Of a stretch of DNA of 36,530 nt, positions 1 to 7,452 are shown piece by piece; positions within the stretch are counted from its first letter, which is position 1; each line of letters opens with the position of its first letter. Made by a program: the position numbers and the translations under genes. Origin of the DNA: Spirochaetales bacterium (GTDB lineage Bacteria; Spirochaetota; Spirochaetia; UBA9216). Location of the stretch: NCBI GenBank assembly GCA_003245835.1, contig QKCC01000030.1:1-36530 (forward strand), in the 5' to 3' direction. The notes under the pieces are model-generated. The model searched no databases. It saw only the letters and a list, made by a program, of their open reading frames with translations, and was not told the origin of the DNA.

Positions 1-378
1 GATCTCTTCCGGTGTCGGGGCGGTATTGCCGAAGATTTTTTGTACCGGAAGAAAAAGCTCCTTATACCGTGAATTGTCTTCTTTTTCGAACCAGTCCCTG
101 AAATACATCGACTGCCTTGAAATGTGGTTGACCATGAAGTCCGCCGCTATTTCGTAGCCTGAACCGAGTTTTGCAAGATCGTCCCAGGTTCCGAAGGCGG
201 GGTCTATTTGATCGTAGCGGACGGGCGAAAATCCCCTGTCCCCGGAAGACGGGAAGAAGGGGAGCAGGTGTATACCGGAGATACAGTCCCGGAAGTATTT
301 ATCAAGATTTAAACGAAGCGATTTCAGGTCCCCGCCGAAACTGTCGGCATAAGTTATTAATACTACTCCGTTCCTCAT
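1..378 (-). CDS. GH13_18 sucrose/glucosyl-glycerol(ate) phosphorylase, N-terminal 126 aa (cut by window edge)
   Basis: The reverse-strand reading from the ATG at 378 stays open to base 1 and gives 126 residues typical of the start of a GH13 subfamily 18 phosphorylase: an early ITYADSFGGDLKSL stretch, then GIHLLPFFPSSGDRGFSP, FGTWDDL, and DFMVNHISRQSMYFRDW. The family cleaves an alpha-glucoside with phosphate to give alpha-glucose 1-phosphate in the cytoplasm. Known members act on sucrose, sucrose 6'-phosphate, glucosylglycerol or glucosylglycerate, and the residues that separate these lie outside the window. The start is 10 bp below the permease stop, with AAGGAC as the ribosome site, so it is co-transcribed with the transporter genes. 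Family assignment is firm; the exact substrate is open. Confidence 0.9.
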   Translation of the reverse strand, partial: MRNGVVLITYADSFGGDLKSLRLNLDKYFRDCISGIHLLPFFPSSGDRGFSPVRYDQIDPAFGTWDDLAKLGSGYEIAADFMVNHISRQSMYFRDWFEKEDNSRYKELFLPVQKIFGNTAPTPEEI

Positions 379-388
379 TGATCCGTCC

Positions 389-1480
389 TTACCCCTTTAC
401 CGAACCGGCCATGAGTCCGCGGACAAAGAAGCGCTGGAGTCCGAAGAATACCAGAAGCGGTATTATCATACTCATGAAGGCCCCGGCGGTCAGCACGTGC
501 CAGTCCTGGCCCTTTTCTCCGACCATTGCGGCAAGAGCAGCAGTGACAACCCTGTTCTTGTCGCCCAGGAAAACCAGTGCTACGAGGTAGTCGTTCCAGA
601 CCCAGAGGAACTGGAAGATTGCGAAACTTGCAAGCGCCGGTATCGATAGCGGCAGAACCAGCTGAACAAATGTTGTGAACGGTGTCGCGCCGTCGAGGTA
701 GGCTGATTCGAATATGTCGCGGGGCAGGTTGCTGATGTAGTTATACAAAAGGTAAACCGCCAGAGGCAGCCCGAACCCGGTGTGCGCGAGCCACATGCCG
801 AGATAGGTTCCGTTGAGTCCCCATTTTGTATAGTCGCGCAGGATTGGAATCAGCGCCAGCTGAAGCGGTACTACCAGCAGGGCGACGACTATAATAAACA
901 GCGGCTTGCGCCCGGGAAAATCCATCCATGCGAAGGCGTAGGCGGCAAATGCCGCAATCAGTATGGGGATGATCGTTGCCGGGACGCTTACTGCTATAGA
1001 GTTAAGAACCGCGTCTGCAAAATTGTTTCCCTGGCGGGTTATTATATTCCCTTCTGCGTCCTCAAATTTAATCGTACCGGCAGAAAGCACATCCTTATAG
1101 TTCTGCAAGGTAAGGTTCGCTCCGAACCCGACCCACTTTCTTTCAAATATCTCTATCTTTCGCGACCTTTTGTTTCCGTACCAGCGAAGTGTCCGTCCGT
1201 CACTGAGTTCGATCCCCTCCCGCCATTGTTCGAATGAGGCGGTTGTCCCCTCGATTTCAATCGGCTGGTTAGGGTCGGTATCGGCAGGAAGCTCAATCTC
1301 GCCGGATTTTACTATGGCTTTATGAGGAAGAACCGTCCACCAGCCCGACGCATAGATGTCGCGCGAATCACGCCAGGATGTAACAAATACGCCGAAGGTG
1401 GGTACTGTCCAGATCACGACAATAATTATAAGAACGATTCCGACCAGCGGATTTCGTCCGTTTCTGTCGATTTTTTTCAT
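389..1480 (-). CDS. Carbohydrate ABC transporter permease, MalG/AglG-like
   Basis: This 363-residue inner-membrane permease belongs to the binding-protein-dependent sugar importers. A first membrane segment lies at about residues 12-34. It is followed by an unusually long hydrophilic stretch (about 36-155) before the next hydrophobic segment. The cytoplasmic EAA loop reads YLDGATPFTTFVQLVLPL near residue 265. Ordinary MalG proteins are about 280 residues, so the extra length is the extracytoplasmic insert, which resembles that of AglG-type alpha-glucoside permeases. Its ATG overlaps the stop of the preceding permease by 4 bp (ATGA), and an AAGGAGG site lies upstream. It pairs with that permease; no ATPase gene is present, so a shared MsmK/UgpC-like ATPase elsewhere is likely. 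Confidence 0.92.
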   Translation of the reverse strand: MKKIDRNGRNPLVGIVLIIIVVIWTVPTFGVFVTSWRDSRDIYASGWWTVLPHKAIVKSGEIELPADTDPNQPIEIEGTTASFEQWREGIELSDGRTLRWYGNKRSRKIEIFERKWVGFGANLTLQNYKDVLSAGTIKFEDAEGNIITRQGNNFADAVLNSIAVSVPATIIPILIAAFAAYAFAWMDFPGRKPLFIIVVALLVVPLQLALIPILRDYTKWGLNGTYLGMWLAHTGFGLPLAVYLLYNYISNLPRDIFESAYLDGATPFTTFVQLVLPLSIPALASFAIFQFLWVWNDYLVALVFLGDKNRVVTAALAAMVGEKGQDWHVLTAGAFMSMIIPLLVFFGLQRFFVRGLMAGSVKG

Positions 1481-2559
1481 TTCAGTGTCCTCCTTCCCCT
1501 GAATTCCTTGAGGTTGTACATCAGAACGGGGACGATAACAACAAGAAGTACAATTGCGATTGCGGATGCCTGACCAGAATTCCCGTAGGTGAACTGCCGC
1601 AGGTAAAACTCGTTGGCAATTACATTTGTGCCGAAGTTTCCCCCTGTCATAACCCTTACAATATCAAAGAGTTTGAGGCTGAAAATAAGTATCGTGGTTG
1701 TAACGGTGATTATCGTCGGCATTATATAGGGTATGGTTATCCTGAAAAAAATTGTAACCGCGCCTGCGCCATCTACTTTTGCGGCTTCGTTGATTTCACC
1801 CGGGATTGCTTTTATTGCCGATGAGAGTATCACCATAGCGTAGCCGGTTTGAAGCCATACCATTATGATAATGAGGAAAAAATTGTTCCAGAACGGGACA
1901 AGCAGCCATGCCTGTGCCTTGCCTCCCAATGCAACTACAATTGCATTCAGCAGGCCTATTTCGGTTACGTTGAAACCTTCCCCTTTATATGCATATATAA
2001 ATTTCCAGATTACACCTGCGCCGACGAATGAAATTGCCATCGGCATGAAAATCAGCGATTTGAAGAGTTTTTCGTGCCTGCTTTTATCTGCCAGGACTGC
2101 GATTACCAGTCCCAATGCAACACAGAAACTTGTACCGAATACCATCCATAGAAGGTTGTTTCTGAAGGCTTCCAGCATGATCGGATCAGTAAAAGCAAAA
2201 ATAAAATTGTCCAGACCTACGAATTTCATTCCGTGGGCATCCATAAGGCTTAACCTCAGCGTTCTGATTGTAGGAATAACAAGTGCCCAGAATAAAATTA
2301 TAATTGCAGGACCGGCAAAAACAAACGCAACCGCGACAGAACGGAATCTGCGCGGCATCATTTCTGCAACTGAATTAAGCGTGAAAAACAGCAGAGCAGT
2401 GCTTCCCAGTCCCCAGACGACTGCGAATACTGTCATAAGCACCTTGATTTCCTGCAGATTCTGTAAAAGTTGAAAACCGCCGACAAGAAAAGCAATCGTC
2501 AGTAACAGCAGGCCGGCCAGAGCTGCGGGGTTCCTTTTGGAATCAATATCCATGCTCAT
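1477..2559 (-). CDS. Carbohydrate ABC transporter permease, MalF/AglF-like
   Basis: A 360-residue membrane protein with about eight hydrophobic segments. Two or three of these (roughly residues 13-33, 36-58 and 75-97) precede the conserved permease core. The EAA loop is present as EAAKVDGAGAVTIFFRITIP near residue 258, the contact site for the ATPase subunit. It should form a heterodimer with the 363-residue permease that follows with a 4-bp overlap. The start is supported by AAGGAGG six bases upstream of the ATG at 2559. The solute-binding protein gene lies upstream, separated by 210 bp holding a terminator-like hairpin and a second long inverted repeat, so the permeases are probably expressed at a lower level than the binding protein. 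Confidence 0.93.
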   Translation of the reverse strand: MSMDIDSKRNPAALAGLLLLTIAFLVGGFQLLQNLQEIKVLMTVFAVVWGLGSTALLFFTLNSVAEMMPRRFRSVAVAFVFAGPAIIILFWALVIPTIRTLRLSLMDAHGMKFVGLDNFIFAFTDPIMLEAFRNNLLWMVFGTSFCVALGLVIAVLADKSRHEKLFKSLIFMPMAISFVGAGVIWKFIYAYKGEGFNVTEIGLLNAIVVALGGKAQAWLLVPFWNNFFLIIIMVWLQTGYAMVILSSAIKAIPGEINEAAKVDGAGAVTIFFRITIPYIMPTIITVTTTILIFSLKLFDIVRVMTGGNFGTNVIANEFYLRQFTYGNSGQASAIAIVLLVVIVPVLMYNLKEFRGRRTLK

Positions 2560-2604
2560 AAAAACCTCCTTGTAGAATCACCGCCATGGACGGCGGCTGG
2601 TGGG

Positions 2605-2656
2605 GTGAAGTTTAAAAAGTGCGTACACCCCGGTGCCGCTGCCTTTTAAATTTCAC
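2605..2656. repeat. 13-bp inverted repeat between binding protein and permease genes
   Basis: GTGAAGTTTAAAA (2605-2617) faces TTTTAAATTTCAC (2644-2656); the single mismatch is a G-U wobble in RNA. The 26-base centre holds a smaller dyad, CACC-CC-GGTG (2626-2635). It lies downstream of the terminator-like hairpin and about 50 bases before the permease ribosome site. It could be an mRNA stabiliser, processing site or REP-like repeat; sequence alone does not decide. Confidence 0.6.
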
Positions 2657-2705
2657 GAAAGCAGGAGTGCACGAAGGCGATCCTGTTTTCTTTCATTAAA
2701 GAAAA

Positions 2706-2737
2706 GGGAACAGATCCATTATAATGCATCTGTTCCC
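2706..2737 (-). terminator. Terminator-like hairpin after the binding protein gene
   Basis: Arms GGGAACAGAT (2706-2715) and ATCTGTTCCC (2728-2737) pair perfectly, and the intervening CATTATAATG is itself a palindrome. Read on the minus strand, the stem is followed by CTTTTCTTT. It sits about 30 bases past the stop of the binding protein and before the permeases, so it probably acts as a partial terminator or a 3' stabiliser that raises binding-protein dosage. Confidence 0.7.
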
Positions 2738-2769
2738 GAACATTAAAACATTTTATTTTCTATAACTGC

Positions 2770-4095
2770 TTATTTGGGCCACGAGGCGTCTATAGCCTTC
2801 AAAGCTTCATCGAGCGACTTCGTTCCGGAAACATAGGCGGTCATTTCCTTCCAGAAAGAGCCTGCGCCGACTGCGCCGGGCATAAGGTCTGAACCGTCGA
2901 AACGTACTGCTGTCGCGTTCTGGATGATCTCGGCAACCTTCTTGTCGACCTCATTGGTGTACCAGGAAAGCTGTGAGTCTTTATGCGGAGAAATAGCTCC
3001 GCCGGCTTTTACCCAGGTTTCAATTGAAGCACCTGTTGCCAGGTACTGCATAACCATTCTTACCTCGGGTCTGTCGTTGAACATGGCGTAGATATCGCCT
3101 GCAACCAGGACCGGCCGTCCGTGAGCGTCGTCATAGGGCGGGAAGTAGAAGAAATCGTAATCCACTCCTGCCTTGGCGTTTTCAGGGAAGAAAGAGGTAA
3201 TGAAGTTACCCTGCTTGTGCAGCCATGCCTTGGGGGGCATCTCGAACATAACCTTAGGTGCATCGCCGAAGCTGGTTGTTGCAATACTCTTGCGTCCGCC
3301 GTAAACCATACCGTCCTTGAACCATATGTCCGCAACAGTCTGGATTGCTTTTCTTACTTCCGGGCTGTCGAATTTAAGGGTACCGTCTACCCATTTATCA
3401 TAGTTTTCGAGGCTGGTGGTTCTGAGCATCATTTCTTCGATCCAGTCAGTCATGGCCCAGCCGGTCGCTGCTCCGGATTCGATTCCTACACACCAGGGAG
3501 TGTCGCCGTCAGCCATTATCTGGTTCTGAAGAGCTGTCATTTCCTTCCAGGTTGTCGGGACTTTGTACCCCGCCGCGTCGAATTCTTTTTTGTTGTACCA
3601 TACAAGGGATTTTCCGTTTACACGTCCCCAGATACCGGCCATTATCGGACCGCTGGGTGAATCCATGGTAGCCATGTCGAGCCAGCTCTGAATGTAGTTT
3701 GATTTAACCTTGTTCATGTCGAGGCTCTTGTTCAGGTCTACGACATATCCCTTGGCTACGAAATTCTTCAGAAGTCCCGGCTGCGGGAAATCTGCTATAT
3801 CGGGTGCGTTTCCGCCTTCGATTGATATACCGATGGATGCTTCAAATTCCTTGGAACCTTCATACTGGATATCAATACCGGTCATTTCTTCGAAACTCTT
3901 GATTGACTGTTCGAATTTTACAGCATCGTTATCAGTAAACGGTCCGGCCATAGTGACAACTTTGCCGCGAACTGCTGCATAGGGATCATCCGCTGCCGCA
4001 GGCTGCATTGCTGTCGGTTCTTCCTGCTTGCCGCCTGCGTATGCAAATGATGCAATCAGCAGCACACTGAGCAGAACAAATAAGATTTTTTTCAT
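2770..4095 (-). CDS. AglE-like extracytoplasmic alpha-glucoside-binding protein
   Basis: The preferred ATG at 4095 has AGGAG upstream and starts directly with a signal peptide, MKKILFVLLSVLLIASFAYA, followed by GGKQEEP. There is no lipobox cysteine, so signal peptidase I cleavage after AYA is expected; this GG-K/Q-QE mature end is common in spirochaetes. An upstream in-frame ATG at 4161 would bury the signal and is rejected. The mature protein (about 421 residues) is a family 1 sugar-binding protein and most resembles AglE, with WCVGIESGAATGWAMTDWIE and FDGSDLMPGAVGAG. It delivers its sugar to the two permeases downstream. The neighbouring GH13_18 enzyme suggests sucrose or a glucosylated osmolyte as ligand. 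Confidence 0.93.
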   Translation of the reverse strand: MKKILFVLLSVLLIASFAYAGGKQEEPTAMQPAAADDPYAAVRGKVVTMAGPFTDNDAVKFEQSIKSFEEMTGIDIQYEGSKEFEASIGISIEGGNAPDIADFPQPGLLKNFVAKGYVVDLNKSLDMNKVKSNYIQSWLDMATMDSPSGPIMAGIWGRVNGKSLVWYNKKEFDAAGYKVPTTWKEMTALQNQIMADGDTPWCVGIESGAATGWAMTDWIEEMMLRTTSLENYDKWVDGTLKFDSPEVRKAIQTVADIWFKDGMVYGGRKSIATTSFGDAPKVMFEMPPKAWLHKQGNFITSFFPENAKAGVDYDFFYFPPYDDAHGRPVLVAGDIYAMFNDRPEVRMVMQYLATGASIETWVKAGGAISPHKDSQLSWYTNEVDKKVAEIIQNATAVRFDGSDLMPGAVGAGSFWKEMTAYVSGTKSLDEALKAIDASWPK

Positions 4096-4111
4096 GTGAG
4101 TCTCCTTTTCC

Positions 4112-4127
4112 GCGGCCCCCCGGCCGC
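4112..4127. promoter_or_regulatory. GC-rich hairpin just upstream of the binding-protein ribosome site
   Basis: GCGGCC (4112-4117) and GGCCGC (4122-4127) form a perfect stem with a four-base loop. On the transcribed (minus) strand it follows the lacI stop and ends a few bases before the AGGAG used by the binding-protein gene. With no T-run on that strand it is not a standard terminator. It may instead protect the 5' end of a processed message or modulate initiation. Confidence 0.5.
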
Positions 4128-4175
4128 ATATTTTTTTAATCATGAAGCTGCAGCAGAACAACGTTCGCTCCGGCT

Positions 4176-5192
4176 TCAGGTTGTAGACCTTTCAATAAGC
4201 CCGACCTGCAGGTTGACTTTCTGGATTGAACTTACCTTTCCTGACATTCTGTCAAGCATCAAACCTGCGGCCACCCGGCCGGAATCATAGAGATGCTGTG
4301 AAATTGTCGACAGCTCCATCCATCCGGCTGCTTCGATATCATCAAATCCGAGGATCGCAAGTTCATCGGGTACCCGGATCCCGTGTTTTCGGGCTGCTTT
4401 GAGCACCCCTATGGCGTGCAGATCAGACATGGCAAAGATTGCCCGGGGCCGGCGGCCCGTACTGAGGTACTCGCTGAAAACCCTCGATGCTTCCTCTACC
4501 GTAGTTTCCGATTCCAGAATATAGCCGTCGTCCAGTTCGTATCCGTTTCTCCGGAGTGCGTCCCTGAATCCCTTCAGCCTGATTTCGGACGGATGACAGC
4601 TGTACGGCAGGTCGGTGCTCATGTCGCCGAAGAATGCGCACGGAAGATAGTTCTTCCTGAGGAAAAGATCGGCCGCAAGTTCTCCGCCCTTGTACCCGTC
4701 GGCAAGAACCCTCGAGAAGTTTTCGTCATCTGATTCAATCATGATTACATTCAGCTGCGAAGCGTTGAGGATCCTGTGCTGATCTGCGGTCAGCTGTACC
4801 GACATCAGAATCAGCCCGTCTATTCGCCGGGTGAAGGGAACCGAAGTAAGGTATTCGTCCAGCTGTTCAGCTGTTTCTATTGTATAGATTATTACCTCGT
4901 AGTTTGCGTTCCTCAAAGTCGGGATCATGCCGCCCAGCCGTGTAACGAAAGAGGGTGCCGGAAAGAAGGGGGTCAGTACGCCGATTCGGCCTACTGAGCG
5001 CTTCGCCCTTGTTCCTGTATTGCCCTGAGGAATGTAATCCAGCTTTTCCATGGCTTCCGCTATTCTGCGGCCGGTTGTGTCTTTTACGTTGTCGGGGTTG
5101 TTCAGGAAGCGTGAGACTGTGGTGATGCTTACACCTGCTTCCTGGGCTACATCGTAGATTGTTCTTCTGTTATCAGTATTGCTTTTTGCCAT
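4176..5192 (-). CDS. LacI-family sugar-responsive repressor
   Basis: The start chosen is the ATG at 5192 (338 residues, normal for LacI), preceded by AGGAA at good spacing; the ATG at 5243 would add 17 non-homologous residues that overlap the promoter. Residues 10-55 hold the DNA-binding region (TIYDVAQEAGVSITTVSRFL, then the hinge helix near YIPQ). The remainder is a periplasmic-binding-protein-like effector domain with ILGFDDIEAAGWMELSTISQ near the C-terminus. It heads the alpha-glucoside gene set and lies 80 bp upstream of the binding-protein gene, so it probably represses the whole transcription unit, including itself, through the palindromes beside its promoter. The inducer is inferred to be an alpha-glucoside or a derived glucose metabolite. 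Confidence 0.92.
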   Translation of the reverse strand: MAKSNTDNRRTIYDVAQEAGVSITTVSRFLNNPDNVKDTTGRRIAEAMEKLDYIPQGNTGTRAKRSVGRIGVLTPFFPAPSFVTRLGGMIPTLRNANYEVIIYTIETAEQLDEYLTSVPFTRRIDGLILMSVQLTADQHRILNASQLNVIMIESDDENFSRVLADGYKGGELAADLFLRKNYLPCAFFGDMSTDLPYSCHPSEIRLKGFRDALRRNGYELDDGYILESETTVEEASRVFSEYLSTGRRPRAIFAMSDLHAIGVLKAARKHGIRVPDELAILGFDDIEAAGWMELSTISQHLYDSGRVAAGLMLDRMSGKVSSIQKVNLQVGLIERSTT

Positions 5193-5213
5193 GAACCATT
5201 CCTGAAAGTTCTT

Positions 5214-5231
5214 TATGAAAGTACTTTCATA
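5214..5231. promoter_or_regulatory. Operator candidate O1 (perfect 18-bp palindrome)
   Basis: TATGAAAGTACTTTCATA is a perfect 18-bp palindrome with the core TGAAAG-TA-CTTTCA, resembling LacI/CcpA-type operators. It lies just downstream of the minus-strand -10 (5239-5244), overlapping the start of the transcript, a classic repression position. Confidence 0.78.
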
Positions 5232-5238
5232 TATTATC

Positions 5239-5268
5239 AGCATAAACCCGGTAATCGGGTGCTGTCAA
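5239..5268 (-). promoter_or_regulatory. Sigma-70-type promoter of the lacI/alpha-glucoside operon
   Basis: On the minus strand TTGACA (5263-5268) and TATGCT (5239-5244) are separated by 18 bases. The two sequences are bracketed by the operator candidates at 5214-5231 and 5277-5286, which supports regulated use. Confidence 0.72.
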
Positions 5269-5276
5269 TAAAAAAC

Positions 5277-5286
5277 TTTCATGAAA
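5277..5286. promoter_or_regulatory. Operator candidate O2 (TTTCATGAAA)
   Basis: A 10-bp perfect palindrome made of the same half-sites as O1 in inverted order, eight bases upstream of the -35 of the lacI promoter. It could be a second, weaker operator half-site pair. Confidence 0.45.
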
Positions 5287-5341
5287 CTAACCGAATAAGC
5301 TGATTGTTGAGCGTTAAGGCATGAAAGACTGTTGCATTTTG

Positions 5342-5355
5342 TGAAAGAGCTTTCA
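5342..5355. promoter_or_regulatory. Operator candidate O3 (TGAAAG-AG-CTTTCA)
   Basis: The same half-sites and 2-bp spacer as O1, centred about 126 bp away and 25 bp upstream of the Lrp-gene -35. It may allow looping with O1 or extend control to the divergent gene. Confidence 0.6.
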
Positions 5356-5380
5356 TAACAGCGGTTTCTTGCCCATGCTA

Positions 5381-5409
5381 TTGATAATGAAATTCCCAAA
5401 GGGTATAAT
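5381..5409 (+). promoter_or_regulatory. Promoter of the Lrp/AsnC gene
   Basis: TTGATA (5381-5386) and TATAAT (5404-5409) are separated by exactly 17 bases. The start of transcription would fall near 5416, giving a leader of about 60 bases to the ATG at 5479. Confidence 0.78.
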
Positions 5410-5478
5410 CGACGCATTATCTGATGTTTACCATGAGGTTAAAAAACTATTCCCAAATTAAAACAGGAAAAAAAGAAA

Positions 5479-5955
5479 ATGGATGTAGATAAACTGGATT
5501 CAGAAATAATCAAACTGCTTCAAAAAGACGGACGGATGACCAGCAAGGCAATGAGCAAGCTTCTTGATGTTACTGAAACGACCATTCGAAACCGGCTGTC
5601 AAGGCTTATCAGTGATGAAGTAATCCAGATAGTTGCAGTTGCAGATCCTCATAAGATTGGGTTTAACGTTGTGGGAAGCTTCAAGATTAATGCGGATCCG
5701 AAAAAGGTCAATGATGTTCTCAAGGAACTGAAAAAGATTGATGAAATTTGGTATGTCGCCAAGGTGACGGGAACCAATGATATCGATACAGAGTTTAACA
5801 TCGAGTCGATGGAGCTTCTGAATGACCTGATTTATAACAAACTCGTAAAAATTGACGGCATAGTAAAAACTGAAACCTCGATTATCCTCGGATATGAAAA
5901 GCGCAGCTACGAGTGGGGTACTGCATATCACGGAGACAGGAAAAGGCACTCCTGA
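5479..5955 (+). CDS. Lrp/AsnC-family transcriptional regulator
   Basis: A 158-residue protein with the standard Lrp layout. Residues 4-50 form an N-terminal winged helix (LDSEIIKLLQKDGRMTSKAM, then TIRNRLSRLISDEVI). Residues 65-150 form an alpha/beta RAM-like ligand-sensing and oligomerisation domain (WYVAKVTGTNDIDTEFNIES). AGGAAAAAAAG precedes the ATG and a good promoter lies upstream. It stands alone, divergent from the lacI unit and convergent with ferritin, so its targets cannot be read from context. Members usually respond to amino acids and act as octamers or dimers. A link to the amino-acid-type transporter 1.5 kb downstream is possible but only inferred. Confidence 0.9.
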   Translation: MDVDKLDSEIIKLLQKDGRMTSKAMSKLLDVTETTIRNRLSRLISDEVIQIVAVADPHKIGFNVVGSFKINADPKKVNDVLKELKKIDEIWYVAKVTGTNDIDTEFNIESMELLNDLIYNKLVKIDGIVKTETSIILGYEKRSYEWGTAYHGDRKRHS

Positions 5956-5961
5956 AAGTTT

Positions 5962-5993
5962 AAATAAAAACAGAGGCCTGTTTTTCAGGCCTC
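5962..5993 (-). terminator. Intrinsic terminator between Lrp gene and ferritin
   Basis: GAGGCCTG (5973-5980) and CAGGCCTC (5986-5993) pair with a five-base loop. On the minus strand the stem runs into TGTTTTTATTT, a good U-tract, so it terminates the ferritin transcript. Without a T-run on the plus strand it would be only a weak terminator for the Lrp gene. Confidence 0.85.
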
Positions 5994-6020
5994 CGCATAA
6001 AACCTCGGTCCTGTATATGC

Positions 6021-6560
6021 TTATGCAACTACAGGCTGGTCGAGTATGGTTGGAACAGCAAGGGCAGACAGTACCCTGGCTGACATTTCTTCGTCGTACC
6101 GCAGCAGGCCGTTCTGGTCGTCCTTCAGTCTTTTCAGTTTGACAAGGATAGTGTTGGAGGTGTCTTCCTCTTCAACCTGTTCGTCAACATACCACAGAAG
6201 GAAACTCTCGGTCGCATAGTCCTCGAGTTTTCTTGCAAGCGTTACAAGCTTGTTGATTCGTTCGGATATGTATTCTTCGTGTTTAACAACCGCGGCGAAG
6301 GCTTCATCGTATGATTTCCAGCTTGTGTCAGGTCCTTCAATTGCCTTGAGAACGGCCCTTCCGCCGCGTTCATTCAGGAAGTTGAAAAATTTCATCGCAT
6401 GCATTGTTTCTTCCATGTACTGGCATCTCATCCAGTTGCCGAAACCGGGAAGGTCTTCATCTTCAAACCAGCTGGCCATCGAAAGATAGAGATAAGCCGA
6501 GAACATTTCCGCGTTAATCTGATCGTTAATCGCGTCCTGCATTTCTTTTTTAATCGCCAT
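6021..6560 (-). CDS. ftnA: Ferritin (non-haem, FtnA-type)
   Basis: A 179-residue four-helix-bundle ferritin that should assemble as a 24-mer cytoplasmic iron store. The ferroxidase ligands are in place: E18 (NAEMFSAYLYLSMASWF), E51 and H54 (YMEETMHAMKFF), E95 (KHEEYISERI) and Q128 with E131 (WYVDEQVEEE). The haem-binding methionine pattern of bacterioferritin is absent. CAGGAG lies about 10 bases before the ATG. A strong AT-rich promoter precedes the gene and a terminator follows it, so it is monocistronic. It probably buffers iron for the many Fe-S proteins of an anaerobe and limits oxidative damage. Confidence 0.96.
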   Translation of the reverse strand: MAIKKEMQDAINDQINAEMFSAYLYLSMASWFEDEDLPGFGNWMRCQYMEETMHAMKFFNFLNERGGRAVLKAIEGPDTSWKSYDEAFAAVVKHEEYISERINKLVTLARKLEDYATESFLLWYVDEQVEEEDTSNTILVKLKRLKDDQNGLLRYDEEMSARVLSALAVPTILDQPVVA

Positions 6561-6641
6561 TCTTTTTTCTCCTGTTTATAGAAATATACTGCGAAAGTCT
6601 TCCGTGTCTAAGCCGGGATTAGCCTTCCGTCTTTATTGACA

Positions 6642-6670
6642 AGTATAATAATAATATTAACGACTATCAA
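6642..6670 (-). promoter_or_regulatory. Ferritin promoter
   Basis: On the minus strand TTGATA (6665-6670) and TATACT (6642-6647) are separated by 17 bases. The spacer is a run of A/T (AATATTATTAT) that could hold a Fur/PerR-type operator, though no clean consensus is visible. Confidence 0.72.
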
Positions 6671-6706
6671 TAAAATCCCGTTGACAGTATGGATTTTACA
6701 TGTCAG

Positions 6707-6727
6707 ACTACTGATATGATCAGCAGT
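6707..6727. promoter_or_regulatory. 21-bp dyad, candidate GntR operator
   Basis: ACT-A-CTGAT-ATG-ATCAG-C-AGT is symmetric apart from one mismatched pair. It contains a TATGAT hexamer (6715-6720) that could serve as a -10, and lies about 60 bases before the gntR start. Binding here would block transcription of gntR and the liv cluster. No well-spaced -35 for that -10 was found, although TTGACA occurs at 6681-6686. Confidence 0.5.
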
Positions 6728-6785
6728 ATATCAATGAGAATATTACTGCAAATCTATCAGGTGTTATCAGGATAGCGGAGTTATT

Positions 6786-7445
6786 ATGTCGGATTCAAAC
6801 AATACATTGAAATCGCAAACCTATGAGAAGATTCTCAAGATGATTATCAACAATGAATTTGCCATAGATTCTCTGCTGGTCGAGAGTCAGTTGACCAAAA
6901 TGTTTAATGTCAGCAGGGCGCCCGTCCGCGAAGCTCTTATCGAATTATGCAGAGAAGACGTTCTCAAGAATATCCCGCGTGCGGGGTACCAGATTGTGCG
7001 TATTTCGGAAAAGCAGATGCGTGACGCGTTCCAGCTCCGCTTGATCCTTGAGTTGGAAGGGTGCCGGCTCGCTTTCGACAGGATCTCGGAAGCAAACATT
7101 GAGGAACTGACAGGTATTGCGGCTGATTCGGACAGAATCAGGGCCGAAGGTAAGAGTTCGGATTCCCTTGATCTGAAAATGCGGCTTAACGACAAATTCC
7201 ATCTGAGGCTTAACGAGCTGTCAGGTAACGCATTGATGCACAAGACACTTACGGAGACATTCAATCTGATCAGGAGGGGACTTGCCCAGGTAATGATCCA
7301 GGAATACGGCATACCGTCGCCGGACATAACCTTTCACACAGGGCTTGTTCAGGGGTTAAAAGAAAGAAATCTTAAGGCAGCATTAAAAAATCTTGAAGAT
7401 GACATTCTCGTGTACAAACAGAATGTCTGGAGCAGAATTTTTTAA
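6786..7445 (+). CDS. GntR-family regulator with FCD domain (FadR-like)
   Basis: A 219-residue regulator. Residues about 10-70 form the GntR winged helix, with SQLTKMFNVSRAPVREALIE as recognition region and a wing near NIPRAGYQIV. Residues 80-210 form an all-helical FCD ligand domain, including LRLILELEGCRLAF, NDKFHLRLNELSGN and ITFHTGLVQGLKERN, whose Asp/His residues usually bind a metal and a carboxylate effector. GGAG precedes the ATG. It is the first gene of the cluster, 60 bp ahead of the Liv-type binding protein and in the same direction, so it most likely controls the transporter and the enzymes that follow. The effector is unknown, probably the imported compound or an intermediate. Confidence 0.92.
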   Translation: MSDSNNTLKSQTYEKILKMIINNEFAIDSLLVESQLTKMFNVSRAPVREALIELCREDVLKNIPRAGYQIVRISEKQMRDAFQLRLILELEGCRLAFDRISEANIEELTGIAADSDRIRAEGKSSDSLDLKMRLNDKFHLRLNELSGNALMHKTLTETFNLIRRGLAQVMIQEYGIPSPDITFHTGLVQGLKERNLKAALKNLEDDILVYKQNVWSRIF

Positions 7446-7452
7446 AAAGATA

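Noticed and set aside
2770-4161. Longer start of the AglE-like protein
   Set aside because: It would place 22 residues before a textbook signal peptide and would have no ribosome site.
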